Virus record (IMG/VR): IMGVR_UViG_3300042861_001706
Location: 1-50,163 of that record
Reading direction: 5' to 3' (one strand)
Length of the DNA stretch: 50,163 bases
From: a virus
Position numbers and translations under genes: made by a program
The notes under the pieces: model-generated
Told to the model about the DNA's origin: nothing
Databases searched by the model: none
Seen by the model: only the letters and a program-made list of their open reading frames with translations
Part shown: piece after piece, positions 15,065-22,961 of the stretch
Layout of the letters: each line of letters begins with the position of its first letter
Numbering within the stretch: position 1 is the stretch's first letter

Positions 15065-16045
15065 TTATAAACCACCACTCATTTGAAATTGGATTCCTTG
15101 TTCGGTACCTTTATTTGAATCGGATGTTGGCAAATTCAAATCGGAATCAACATTTCCTTTACTACTTTTATAAGTGTTAGTTTGTAAATTATCTGGTATT
15201 ACATCACCTGGCCTCCAACCAGAATCCCAAGCTTTTTGTAATTTAAGATTATCGTTAAAATTTTCTTTATTTTCTGAACTATCTTTTGATTTTGAATTGT
15301 CGTATGGTTTAACACCAAAATCTGTCTGTACTTCTTTAAAATTATATTCTTTACCAGTGTTAGTATTATTAGTATTTATTATTTTTGAACTAATAGTTTG
15401 TGTCGGTTTTCCTTCACCACTCTTAACATTTTGTACGTTTGTTACACCTAACTCTGTCGTACCAAATGGGATTGATAATTGATTTCTTAATCTTTCAATA
15501 ATGGTTTTAACTTCACCGTCAGAAATATTTTCTTTATAAAACACATAACAACCATCTTTATTACCAAATCTAAAACCTGATAAATCACCATAGTCATCAC
15601 TAGAACCACTTAATATTTTTTTACCCATCAACCCTTCAAGCATCTTTATAATTTCCGTTCTTTCTTTAAAAACCTCTACAGCGATAGTATAAACATTTAA
15701 TGAAGTTGGTACAACGTATATTAGTTCTCTTCTTTTCCAGTTTTTAGTTAAATTTGGATTAGGTATTGAATTGCCGACTTTACCTAAACCACATGGGGAT
15801 TTCAATTTTGTTGTTGGACATGGTAATGCGTAACCACCACACCAATCCATTCCAAAATCTAATTCTTTACCTAAATATTTTCTTAATTCACAACTTAATA
15901 AATCTTGATTACCCCAACATGGAGTTTCTTTATTATTTTCATAATCTGGCCAATACCATGTGTTTTTACACTGACTTTCTGTTAGTAAAACTTTTTTTAC
16001 TATCCTTGTTAAATCATTTTCTGTGAGTGTTATTATTCTTTTCAT
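15065..16045 (-). CDS. tagged Cys-rich protein with SGGL tail
   Basis: The start was placed at MKRIITLTENDLTRIVKK, 1 nt after the stop of the upstream gene; an in-frame ATG five codons earlier overlaps that stop. The 326-aa protein has the tag with LLTE, then a Cys-rich region (about residues 27-92, nine Cys) suggesting disulfides or metal binding. A beta-rich domain (YVVPTSLNVYTIAVEVFKER) follows, then a Ser/Asn/Lys-rich low-complexity stretch. It ends GIQFQMSGGL, a tail nearly identical to that of the adjacent upstream protein. No enzyme motif recognised. The Cys content suggests it works outside the cytoplasm. Confidence 0.82.
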   Translation of the reverse strand: MKRIITLTENDLTRIVKKVLLTESQCKNTWYWPDYENNKETPCWGNQDLLSCELRKYLGKELDFGMDWCGGYALPCPTTKLKSPCGLGKVGNSIPNPNLTKNWKRRELIYVVPTSLNVYTIAVEVFKERTEIIKMLEGLMGKKILSGSSDDYGDLSGFRFGNKDGCYVFYKENISDGEVKTIIERLRNQLSIPFGTTELGVTNVQNVKSGEGKPTQTISSKIINTNNTNTGKEYNFKEVQTDFGVKPYDNSKSKDSSENKENFNDNLKLQKAWDSGWRPGDVIPDNLQTNTYKSSKGNVDSDLNLPTSDSNKGTEQGIQFQMSGGL

Positions 16046-16046
16046 A

Positions 16047-16955
16047 TTATAGCCCACCACTCAATTGAAACGTTATTCCTTGTGATTTTGATTTACTATT
16101 TGGGTCTGTAACGCCAACTTGTACACCAGTACTTGATTTCCCATCTTTTGTCGTTGTATTACTTCCTTTTGTTGCCACAATTTCAAAGTCAGAAAGATTT
16201 GTAACACCTTTACATTTTTTTAATTTGTCATCCCATTCATTACCACCATCTATACATTTTTGTTTTAGTGGTTTATAATAGTTTTCTGTTGCTTTTTTTA
16301 CTCTTGCGGCATCATCCCTTTGTTGTTTAGAATAATCATAGGTATACTGATATACAGTCAGAGGGTATGAATGATTTAAGTTACCAGTTTGTGTATCAAC
16401 CCAAAAATAGTTAAAACCTTTATAATTACAATCTGAATCAACAAATACAGTTATACCATAGCTACCATTATTTTCAGGGTCTTTATCATTACTTACTTTA
16501 ATTCTTGCTGGCATGTTCTGAACTAAACTATTAGTTGATATGCTTGTAAAACAAGATTTAACATATTCGTCATGAAAACCATTTAATTCAGATAAAACTC
16601 TACTTCTACAGTTTTGATCAACAGTTTTGTAATTACCTCGGTCACGGTATGGATAACAACGTTCTATTTTTTCATCAAAATCTGGTATTCTTGATTTTGC
16701 TTTATCACGAGCATAAGTTTGGATACCATCAATATTTGCCGCATAGTTTTGTGTTGTCTTGCCTTGACTATCAACATATTTACCGTGTAAAACACCAACA
16801 TAGTCTTTAACATAGCTGACTATTGAACCAAAAAAATAATATTGTTTTCTTTTTGCATCAGTAAAAAATGTTTGTTTGTCATTAGCTTCTGTTAGTAAAA
16901 CTTTTTTTACTATCCTTGTTAAATCATTTTCATTTAATGTGATTATTTTACTCAT
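16047..16955 (-). CDS. tagged protein with SGGL tail
   Basis: The 302-aa product begins with IITLNENDLTRIVKKVLLTE, the same tag variant as its downstream neighbour. The body is rich in Tyr and Cys, with a helical segment near 215-240 and the motif KQKCIDGGNEWDDKLKKC near 235. A Thr/Ser/Lys-rich linker leads to the final GITFQLSGGL. Its ATG overlaps the stop of the preceding gene (ATGA), so the two are translationally coupled. The pair probably arose by duplication of tag and tail around unrelated middles. Function unknown. Confidence 0.82.
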   Translation of the reverse strand: MSKIITLNENDLTRIVKKVLLTEANDKQTFFTDAKRKQYYFFGSIVSYVKDYVGVLHGKYVDSQGKTTQNYAANIDGIQTYARDKAKSRIPDFDEKIERCYPYRDRGNYKTVDQNCRSRVLSELNGFHDEYVKSCFTSISTNSLVQNMPARIKVSNDKDPENNGSYGITVFVDSDCNYKGFNYFWVDTQTGNLNHSYPLTVYQYTYDYSKQQRDDAARVKKATENYYKPLKQKCIDGGNEWDDKLKKCKGVTNLSDFEIVATKGSNTTTKDGKSSTGVQVGVTDPNSKSKSQGITFQLSGGL

Positions 16956-17197
16956 AATAATGTATTTGCTTTTCCTCTTGTAATTTTATATAGTGACGAC
17001 CAAGTAACTTTATCATCTATTGTATTTGCAACACTTCTGGTTAATCCTGTTTCCCACTTTGTAACAGTTGGGTAACCACCACCTCCTCCACCACCGGAAT
17101 CGGCAGCCGGAGCAGCATCTTGTTCGTCTAATTCTCCATCAACATCACTATTAAAGGTATATTTTTCCATTAAACCAATTAATTCTTCAAGTTGCAT
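16952..17197 (-). CDS. small Gly-rich virion-like protein
   Basis: The 81-aa product starts with a short amphipathic segment (MQLEELIGLMEKYTF) with an L-M-E site, then an acidic DGELDEQDAAPAADS stretch, seven consecutive Gly, and two imperfect copies of a TR-x-x-ANT[IL] motif (residues 53-60 and 73-80). It is the first gene of the leftward virion-like cluster. The leader contains ATTTATAAAG (near 17209-17218), a variant of the box, in the sense strand. Probably a small head or tail component, by position only. Confidence 0.7.
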   Translation of the reverse strand: MQLEELIGLMEKYTFNSDVDGELDEQDAAPAADSGGGGGGGYPTVTKWETGLTRSVANTIDDKVTWSSLYKITRGKANTLL

Positions 17198-17218
17198 AAA
17201 TTATTTCTTTATAAATAG

Positions 17219-17248
17219 TTGTAGGTTTAAAAAAAAGTACTATCTTTG
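17219..17248 (+). promoter_or_regulatory. host-type promoter for the lipoprotein gene
   Basis: TTG is followed after 19 bp by TATCTTTG, matching the Bacteroidota consensus; the ATG lies 21 nt downstream. The lack of an immediate ATATTTAT box suggests expression by unmodified host polymerase. Confidence 0.75.
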
Positions 17249-17269
17249 TAGATATATAAATAATACAAT

Positions 17270-17773
17270 ATGAAAACCATTTTTAAACTTTTTATTCTTT
17301 TAATTTCTTTAAGTTCTTGTGTTAAGTACACCCAACCAAAACTTTTATCTTTAAGTGGTGAATATCGTATTGATAAAATCACATATGAACAAACTGATAA
17401 TACAGCGTCACCACAATCTATGGTGTTCTACCCTGGTGATATGTATATCAATCCAAATGACAATTCACCATTTGATACGATTGCTGTTGGTTTTTTTAAA
17501 TTACATATGGATTATGTTATAATGCGTTTTTCACCAAACCCAATGCCAGACGGATCAACATATTGGGGTAAAGAATATTTTTATAACGTTGTTGGTGAAA
17601 CAAATTCAAGACTTGGTAATTTAATTGTTGAATATGAAGGAACAAGAAAAGTTTTTAATATAATTGAGGACGGCGCTGAAACCTTGGTTTTACGTTCAAC
17701 AGGACAGTGGGCTTACGGTTCATCTGGACCAAATGAATCAATAACATTGTTTTTAACAAGAGTTGGTCCGTAA
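17270..17773 (+). CDS. phage-encoded lipoprotein
   Basis: The 167-aa product has a typical lipoprotein signal peptide: MKTIFKLFILLISLSSC, with lipobox LSSC and Cys at 17. The mature part is beta-rich (LSGEYRIDKITYEQ, then YVIMRFSP) and contains no enzyme motif; it resembles the small lipocalin-like or immunoglobulin-like lipoproteins of Bacteroidota. The gene is a clean single-gene unit with its own host-type promoter (17219-17248) and terminator (17766-17791), opposite in direction to the flanking genes. Such phage lipoproteins often block superinfection at the outer membrane (as T5 Llp does). That role here is inference. Confidence 0.85.
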   Translation: MKTIFKLFILLISLSSCVKYTQPKLLSLSGEYRIDKITYEQTDNTASPQSMVFYPGDMYINPNDNSPFDTIAVGFFKLHMDYVIMRFSPNPMPDGSTYWGKEYFYNVVGETNSRLGNLIVEYEGTRKVFNIIEDGAETLVLRSTGQWAYGSSGPNESITLFLTRVGP

Positions 17774-17791
17774 GAAATTACGGACTTTTTT
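17766..17791 (+). terminator. terminator of the lipoprotein gene
   Basis: An 8-bp perfect hairpin GTCCGTAA/TTACGGAC with loop GAAA is followed by TTTTTT. It overlaps the lipoprotein stop codon and abuts the convergent gene's stop. Confidence 0.9.
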
Positions 17792-18092
17792 ATATTACCT
17801 CAACTTTTGGTAATTTGTCTGTATAAACAATATAATATTCATTTAAAAAAGAAAGTAATATGTCTTCATCTATTGTTTGGAAATCTGAATTGTCTTCGTC
17901 AAAATCATCATCATCAAAATTAAAAAAATCTGTACTTTCTTGTATTAAATTGTAACCAAACTCTTTTGATTCGTCCAAGTTAATAACATCATTTCTAATT
18001 TCATCTTCAGAATCGGTTGTAAGTCTAAAAGAAACCTCAACCCTTTTTGTATCTTCGTATAAGTAGTAAGAAACAATTTCTTGTATTTCCAT
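17790..18092 (-). CDS. acidic small protein, unknown function
   Basis: The start was placed at MEIQEIVSYYLY, 1 nt after the preceding stop. The 100-aa product opens with a beta hairpin-like region (VSYYLYEDTKRVEVSFRLT) and has a very acidic middle (FFNFDDDDFDEDN near residue 58). A helix (DILLSFLNEYYIVYTDK) lies near the C-terminus. No similarity recognised. It is coupled to the larger acidic protein upstream. Confidence 0.7.
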   Translation of the reverse strand: MEIQEIVSYYLYEDTKRVEVSFRLTTDSEDEIRNDVINLDESKEFGYNLIQESTDFFNFDDDDFDEDNSDFQTIDEDILLSFLNEYYIVYTDKLPKVEVI

Positions 18093-18093
18093 T

Positions 18094-18708
18094 TTAGTTA
18101 TATTTCTTAAATCTTTTAAACATATCAAGTGATTCGTTTAATTTTTCCATAAAATCAGGTAGTTCTTCATCATCAACTTCATCTTTAAAACTAGTAACTT
18201 CGTAATTCATTGGCCCTGTTAAATCTTCAGAGAAATCTCTATCAATATCGTATTCAAACTCCTCATCTAACTCATCAATGTCAATTACAATATCCAATGA
18301 ATCATCATCATCTTCTTCATTATCACCATAATAAGGGTTGTACATACTTAAATTTTTATAACCATCTTCATCATTATGCAAACCAAGTGATACGTACTCA
18401 TCATCATTATTTAAATTATCAAATTCGCCAGATAAATCAACAGTTCCGTTTTTTAAATCCATTGATCCGTCACCAATTCTATCGTGTCTATCAATATCTT
18501 CATTGATATTCATATTTGTGTATGGCATAACTTCACCTTTGTTGTTTACAGTAATACCACCTTTATCACTTGCAAAGTCTTGTACATATAAAGGTTGTGT
18601 ATTTGGTTGTTGACCATATTGTGTTACATAACCATCATAAATTGTTTTATGTTTATCTAAAATGTCATTTTTTTCTGCTTGAGACATTTTGAAAAAGTAT
18701 TGTGCCAT
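18094..18708 (-). CDS. acidic protein with HK-type N-terminal motif
   Basis: The 204-aa product begins FFKMSQAEKNDILDKHKTIYD, similar to the ISEEEKKRILNMHKS form of the tag at 34726, so it may be a diverged tag; no I/LxE site is present. The body is highly acidic with the segment SMYNPYYGDNEEDDDDSL, nearly repeated in the tagged protein at 43006 (SMYDPYYGDDEDDDDND). The acidic charge could allow DNA or cation mimicry, but nothing shows this directly. It ends 1 nt before the next gene of the same operon. Confidence 0.75.
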   Translation of the reverse strand: MAQYFFKMSQAEKNDILDKHKTIYDGYVTQYGQQPNTQPLYVQDFASDKGGITVNNKGEVMPYTNMNINEDIDRHDRIGDGSMDLKNGTVDLSGEFDNLNNDDEYVSLGLHNDEDGYKNLSMYNPYYGDNEEDDDDSLDIVIDIDELDEEFEYDIDRDFSEDLTGPMNYEVTSFKDEVDDEELPDFMEKLNESLDMFKRFKKYN

Positions 18709-18710
18709 AA

Positions 18711-19019
18711 TTATTTTTTTATTTCTTTTATTATTGCTCTTTTTGTGGTAAAAAACATAAAACCCTCATTTAGTGTTTCTTCGTCATCACCTTCTTTTTC
18801 AACCTTTCTCCATTGGTCAACACCATCAAGAAGTGCCAAACTTGATCCGCTATCCCATCTAACATAGTAAATTTTACTACCCATTACTTCACTTACTGAT
18901 TTAACAGTACCAGTTGTTCCCGCTTTTACCGCTGAAAATTGGTCGTCCATATTAACACAAACAACTTCGTCACCAACCTCAAGTGGTGCGTTTTTTAAAT
19001 ATTTAATTCTCTTTGCCAT
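18711..19019 (-). CDS. SH3-like barrel small protein
   Basis: The 102-aa product has a beta-barrel signature: LEVGDEVVCVN, TGTVKSVSEV and YYVRWDSGSSLALLDGVDQW, in the order seen in SH3-like/KOW-type folds of phage proteins. A basic helical tail follows (TKRAIIKEIKK). It lacks a tag. The promoter region at 19020-19052 is shared with a divergent tagged gene and contains an ATATTTAT box for each direction. Function unknown; such folds bind nucleic acid or proteins. Confidence 0.7.
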   Translation of the reverse strand: MAKRIKYLKNAPLEVGDEVVCVNMDDQFSAVKAGTTGTVKSVSEVMGSKIYYVRWDSGSSLALLDGVDQWRKVEKEGDDEETLNEGFMFFTTKRAIIKEIKK

Positions 19020-19025
19020 ACAAAT

Positions 19026-19047
19026 ATAAATATAGCGAAATATTTAT
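19026..19047. promoter_or_regulatory. divergent pair of ATATTTAT boxes
   Basis: Minus-strand ATATTTAT at 19026-19033 and plus-strand ATATTTAT at 19040-19047 face away from each other in a near-palindromic 33-bp intergenic space. Each box lies 5-6 nt before its own ATG, close enough to imply leaderless transcripts if the box is a -7 element. Confidence 0.55.
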
Positions 19048-19052
19048 TTGTT

Positions 19053-19670
19053 ATGAAGATAATAATATCAGAATCTCAATATAAAAAAATTTTATTAGAA
19101 GAAAGACAAAATAGTCTATTAGGTAAACTAAAAGACCTAAAATCTTTTTTTAAAAAAGTTAGTGAAGAAACAAAAAATCAAGTTGGTTTGGATTTAAACT
19201 TTCTAACAACCTGGGGTGTAACTATTGCAGGTTTTGTAAAGCCAGTTTCAGATTTTATTGAAGGTAATTTTCCAGAAATGTCATCTACCGACTTAGCATT
19301 AATATCAACCGGTATAATTTTAACATACTACCATTCAAATAAAGAAATGTTAGGTAAAGTTTTAAATAAGATAAAAGAAAAAGAACTTGTTTTTGAATTT
19401 GATAGCGCATTAAAAGTCGCAAATAAATTAAAAAATACATTCCTATCTTTCATTGATAGTTTAGCAATTCCAACAGCTAAAATATCAAATATGTTAGCTT
19501 ACACATTTTTAATTCCGATATTACCTGAATTATATGAAGCGGCACAATCTGGAAGTCAAGTTGACGTTAAAGAAATTATTGAGAGAAGTGTTGCTTTTTT
19601 AGTTGTTAGTTTTGGTGGTAATTTCGCAAAAAGATTAATGTTAGAAATTGTAAAAAGATTTAAACCTTAA
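19053..19670 (+). CDS. tagged membrane-associated protein
   Basis: The 205-aa product begins MKIIISESQYKKILLEER, a tag of the SESQ type with an L-L-E site at residues 14-16. After a basic helical stretch it has three or four hydrophobic segments (LTTWGVTIAGFVKPV, LALISTGIILTYY, MLAYTFLIPILPEL and VAFLVVSFGGNFA). It ends KRFKP. It may insert in a membrane after release. It is transcribed rightward, one of the few tagged genes on the plus strand, and converges with the gene at 19667 with a 4-nt overlap. Confidence 0.8.
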   Translation: MKIIISESQYKKILLEERQNSLLGKLKDLKSFFKKVSEETKNQVGLDLNFLTTWGVTIAGFVKPVSDFIEGNFPEMSSTDLALISTGIILTYYHSNKEMLGKVLNKIKEKELVFEFDSALKVANKLKNTFLSFIDSLAIPTAKISNMLAYTFLIPILPELYEAAQSGSQVDVKEIIERSVAFLVVSFGGNFAKRLMLEIVKRFKP

Positions 19671-20071
19671 TAAGTTTTTCCTGGGTCGTAAAATATACCA
19701 AAGGTTAAGTTCTCAAAAGTATCCCTCCAAATTTTAGATTCATAAAATAACACACCTCTAAGTGAAGTTGAACTACTTTTTAAATCTAAATTTTCTGACA
19801 TATAAAAATTACTAGCCTTTTCTATTTTATCCTTTAGTTCCAAAATTATGTTACCAATATTTTTCGGTTCAAAATCACATTCATCACAATATATATCAGT
19901 TAAAGTTATACTAAATACTAAATCTGTTACGCCTTCAGTTTCACTTTCATAAAATTCATCAACTTCTATTTTTACATTATTCATACCATATTCTGATATT
20001 AAACCAGACCTTGATAAAATAATATTTTTTATTTTATCAACTTTTGCGGTATATTTTTGTGGAACTCTCAT
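19667..20071 (-). CDS. unknown protein, coupled to metallopeptidase-like gene
   Basis: The 134-aa product starts MRVPQKYTAKVDKIKNIILS and is alpha/beta in composition, with two close Cys (YCDECDFEP near residue 75). I see no recognised domain. Its start overlaps the stop of the upstream gene by 4 nt (ATGA), so the two are translated together. Confidence 0.72.
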   Translation of the reverse strand: MRVPQKYTAKVDKIKNIILSRSGLISEYGMNNVKIEVDEFYESETEGVTDLVFSITLTDIYCDECDFEPKNIGNIILELKDKIEKASNFYMSENLDLKSSSTSLRGVLFYESKIWRDTFENLTFGIFYDPGKTY

Positions 20072-20667
20072 TTTTTATAATTTAATATTTTACTTATAAC
20101 ATCTTGTGCTTGTTCATCAGTTAATCTATGTACATCACCGTGTGTTTTAAACCACCTTTTAACAACAACATCCATTGGTGTTTTTGTTATTTTTGCAAGT
20201 CGTTTAAAACCAAAGACTTGAGCGTCAAGTTCGTGTGGTTGTGTGTAATATTTATATGGATCTTTTTCTTCTGGACCATCCAAATTAAAAGTACCTTTTA
20301 CTTTTTGGTCAATATGTCTTATTTCGTGAGCAATAACCTCATTTAATTCGCCAACCAAATCATAGGTCATTCTTGTTTTATTATTTGGGTTATATTCAAT
20401 TGTTACACCAATTACATCATCATTCTGGTAGTAATCGGCATTTACCTTAAAACTTTCTAAATCTTCATTTTGTTCTAATACAACTTCCACAACAAAAGCT
20501 TCTCCTAAATTTGGAAACTCATAAAAATCGTTTTCATCATCATAATAATTAGGAAGATAAAACTCACCTTCGTCTTCATCCTTATATAATTTTATAATAT
20601 CTTTAACAACAGCACGAATAACATCCCTTCTTCTACCGTCTTCCAAAATTAAATTTCTAAATCTCAT
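20068..20667 (-). CDS. zincin-like metallopeptidase with short tag
   Basis: The 199-aa product carries VIAHEIRHIDQK (about residues 109-120), a canonical HExxH zinc-binding site within a helix, with a possible third ligand in HELDAQVFGF about 30 residues later. This is typical of zincin metallopeptidases of phage and bacterial SprT-like or gluzincin type; the exact family is uncertain. The N-terminus MRFRNLILEDGRRRDVIR has an I-L-E site and may be a shortened tag. An ATTTATTATT leader precedes it. A substrate such as a capsid or host protein is unknown. Confidence 0.78.
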   Translation of the reverse strand: MRFRNLILEDGRRRDVIRAVVKDIIKLYKDEDEGEFYLPNYYDDENDFYEFPNLGEAFVVEVVLEQNEDLESFKVNADYYQNDDVIGVTIEYNPNNKTRMTYDLVGELNEVIAHEIRHIDQKVKGTFNLDGPEEKDPYKYYTQPHELDAQVFGFKRLAKITKTPMDVVVKRWFKTHGDVHRLTDEQAQDVISKILNYKK

Positions 20668-20729
20668 AATAATAAATACTTTATTTGACTATAAATTAAA
20701 ATATATCTAATTTTTAATAAAATAAATAA

Positions 20730-21152
20730 ATGGAACTATTAAATTCACACCCAATTAAAAAATCAGACTTAGGTTTCCACGGAAATTTATTCGGTGGTAA
20801 ATTACTTGCCTGGATTGACGCTTCAGCCGCTGGGTATGCAATGCAGTTATGTGATACACCAAGAATGGTTACGGTATCTATCGATAAATGTAACTTTGAA
20901 AAACCGGCAAGAGAAAGTCAATTACTTAAAATTTATGGACAACCAGCATATGTTGGTCACACATCAGTAACATTATATATGGAGGCTAGAGCACATAATG
21001 TATATACAGGAAAACAAGTTATAGTTTTAAGAACGAATATAAAATTTGTTCATATCGATGAAGAAGGTAACCCAATTCCAATTGGTGAAAAAGGAAAAAA
21101 TAGAATTGCAAAATTAATAGAAAAAAATAACGAGGATGAAAAAAGTATTTGA
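20730..21152 (+). CDS. hotdog-fold acyl-CoA thioesterase
   Basis: The 140-aa product has the acyl-CoA thioesterase (YciA/BFIT-like) hotdog signature: GNLFGGKLLAWIDASAAGYA (residues 18-37, with the catalytic Asp near 31), then VTVSIDKCNFEKPA and the GHTSVTLYMEARAHN strand. It would hydrolyse acyl-CoA thioesters in the cytoplasm. The length is close to the family's single-domain form. It overlaps the GMP reductase start by 17 nt, so the two form an operon. This is an unusual gene for a phage and suggests acquisition from a bacterium, with a role in lipid metabolism of the infected cell. Confidence 0.85.
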   Translation: MELLNSHPIKKSDLGFHGNLFGGKLLAWIDASAAGYAMQLCDTPRMVTVSIDKCNFEKPARESQLLKIYGQPAYVGHTSVTLYMEARAHNVYTGKQVIVLRTNIKFVHIDEEGNPIPIGEKGKNRIAKLIEKNNEDEKSI

Positions 21153-22095
21153 TTTTGATAACATAACATTATTACCAAATTTTAGTCGTGTTGAGAGTAG
21201 GAGTGATTGTGATACAACTTGTGTATTTGGTGGTTATAGTTTTAAATTACCTATTGTTCCTGCAAATATGGAAAGTATTATAGATGTTAAGTTAGCAACT
21301 GAGTTATCAAAAAAAGGATATTTTTATATATTACACAGATTTAATATTGATGAGGTTTCTTTTGTGAGGGATATGAAAGAACATAATTTAATTTCTTCAA
21401 TATCTGTTGGTGTAAACGACGATTCGTATAAACTAATTGATAAACTTGTTTCAGAAGATTTAATACCAAACTTTATCACAGTTGATATTGCTCACGGTCA
21501 TTCTATTAAAATGAAAAAAATGGTTAAATACATCAAAAATAAAATGCCAGATGTCTTTTTAATTGGTGGGAATGTTTGTACGCCAGAAGCCGTTACTGAT
21601 TTGGAGTCTTGGGGTTGTGACGCAGTTAAATGTGGTATTGGTGGGGGATCTGCTTGCACTACATATCACTCAACTGGTTTTGGTAATCGTGGCTGGCAAG
21701 CATCAATGATTAAAAAATGTGTTAAAGTTGCTAAAAAACCAATTATTGCCGATGGGTCAATAAAAGAACATTGTGATATTACAAAAAGTCTTGTTTTAGG
21801 AGCTTCTATGGTTATGGTTGGTGGTATGTTTGCTGGGTATGATGAATCACCGGGTAGTTTAATTGAAGAGGGATCCAAGAAATATAAAGAGTTCTGGGGT
21901 AGTGCATCATCGTCACAATCTGGAAAAACTAATAGGGTTGAAGGTATTAAAAAATTAATTCCATATAAAAATCAATCTATTTTTAATAAGTTAACTGAAG
22001 TTGAGGAATCTTTACAAAGTGCGATTTCGTATGCTGGTGGTAATCCTAGTGATTTATCTTGTTTAAACACTATTAAATACGTTACGCGGACGTAA
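21136..22095 (+). CDS. guaC: GMP reductase / IMPDH-family protein
   Basis: The 319-aa product belongs to the IMP dehydrogenase/GMP reductase TIM-barrel family. The catalytic loop is GIGGGSACTTYHSTGFG (about residues 167-183, Cys near 174), followed by KPIIADGS and VMVGGMFAGYDESPG, the last being closer to GMP reductase than to IMPDH. There is no CBS insert, and the length fits GMP reductase. The reaction is NADPH-dependent deamination of GMP to IMP. In a phage this could shift purine pools toward adenine nucleotides, useful for a very AT-rich genome. It is coupled to the thioesterase gene and converges with the L,D-transpeptidase gene (14-nt overlap). Confidence 0.87.
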   Translation: MKKVFDFDNITLLPNFSRVESRSDCDTTCVFGGYSFKLPIVPANMESIIDVKLATELSKKGYFYILHRFNIDEVSFVRDMKEHNLISSISVGVNDDSYKLIDKLVSEDLIPNFITVDIAHGHSIKMKKMVKYIKNKMPDVFLIGGNVCTPEAVTDLESWGCDAVKCGIGGGSACTTYHSTGFGNRGWQASMIKKCVKVAKKPIIADGSIKEHCDITKSLVLGASMVMVGGMFAGYDESPGSLIEEGSKKYKEFWGSASSSQSGKTNRVEGIKKLIPYKNQSIFNKLTEVEESLQSAISYAGGNPSDLSCLNTIKYVTRT

Positions 22096-22960
22096 TATTT
22101 GAATCGTCAACATTTGATGAATTTTTAACTAAGTAGTCTTTATCACCTAAACTAAAAATTCTATATTTGGATATATCAATTCCCATATTATCTAATTTAT
22201 CTAAAAAACTTGTTGGTAAATTTATACAACCACTAGATAAATCTAAATTAGTATCTTTAGTAAGTGTTGTACCATTTACACACTTAAAAGCATCAATTCT
22301 TTCTTTAGTATCTTTAACTCCGTGTATTGCCGGAACTAATTCTTTACCAGAGTCATCAAAAAAGGACCAAAGATTTTTTTTTGGGTCTTCTGGTGTTCCA
22401 GCACCAGTATATTGTTTATATGTTTGTCCTGGTCCGGCGTTAAACGTACCACTAGGTGCAAATCTACCTCCGACTCTTGATATTGGATCACCAAGACCGG
22501 ATTTAACTCTTTCATCATAACTCATTTTAGACCAATCTTCAAATTCTTTAGTTGGTTTGTCTTTTCCCATAATTGCTAAAGTCCCAGTTAAATATGTTCC
22601 ACCATTATCAAAAAAATAAACTGTATTTTTAACCTGATCTACTATTAACCAAGGTTTATCTTGGTAATTTGGTCTTATAGTATTTAAAGCAACTTGGCAA
22701 GCAGACCTAAGTTCAAGATTTTCATTTTGATCTTTATTTTTTACATTCTGTAATATTTCTTTTGCTTTAATTGTTAAAATTTCAGAAACTTTATTAAAGT
22801 CATTACCATATTTAGACATTATCCCATTATAGTCACTTAAAGTATTTTTATAAACATCACTAAAAGTACAACCAGTTGTATTTTCTTGTTCGGTTAACAA
22901 ACCATAAAGTTTTTTTATTTGGTTTCTTTCACCCTCTGTTATAATAAATCTTTTAGTCAT
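22082..22960 (-). CDS. tagged L,D-transpeptidase-like protein (YkuD fold)
   Basis: The 292-aa product starts with RFIITEGERNQIKKLYGLLTE, a tag with an L-T-E site at residues 19-21. The C-terminal half has YkuD-type features: PWLIVDQVKNTVYFFDNG (start of the catalytic domain near residue 105), PAIHGVKDT (His near 211) and LSSGCINLP (nucleophile Cys near 242). These make the H...S-x-GC-x-N catalytic set, lacking the usual Arg after Asn (here Leu). Such enzymes cross-link or cleave L,D peptide bonds of peptidoglycan in the periplasm. There is no signal peptide, so delivery from the virion via the tag is an attractive inference. Confidence 0.85.
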   Translation of the reverse strand: MTKRFIITEGERNQIKKLYGLLTEQENTTGCTFSDVYKNTLSDYNGIMSKYGNDFNKVSEILTIKAKEILQNVKNKDQNENLELRSACQVALNTIRPNYQDKPWLIVDQVKNTVYFFDNGGTYLTGTLAIMGKDKPTKEFEDWSKMSYDERVKSGLGDPISRVGGRFAPSGTFNAGPGQTYKQYTGAGTPEDPKKNLWSFFDDSGKELVPAIHGVKDTKERIDAFKCVNGTTLTKDTNLDLSSGCINLPTSFLDKLDNMGIDISKYRIFSLGDKDYLVKNSSNVDDSNITSA

Positions 22961-22961
22961 T

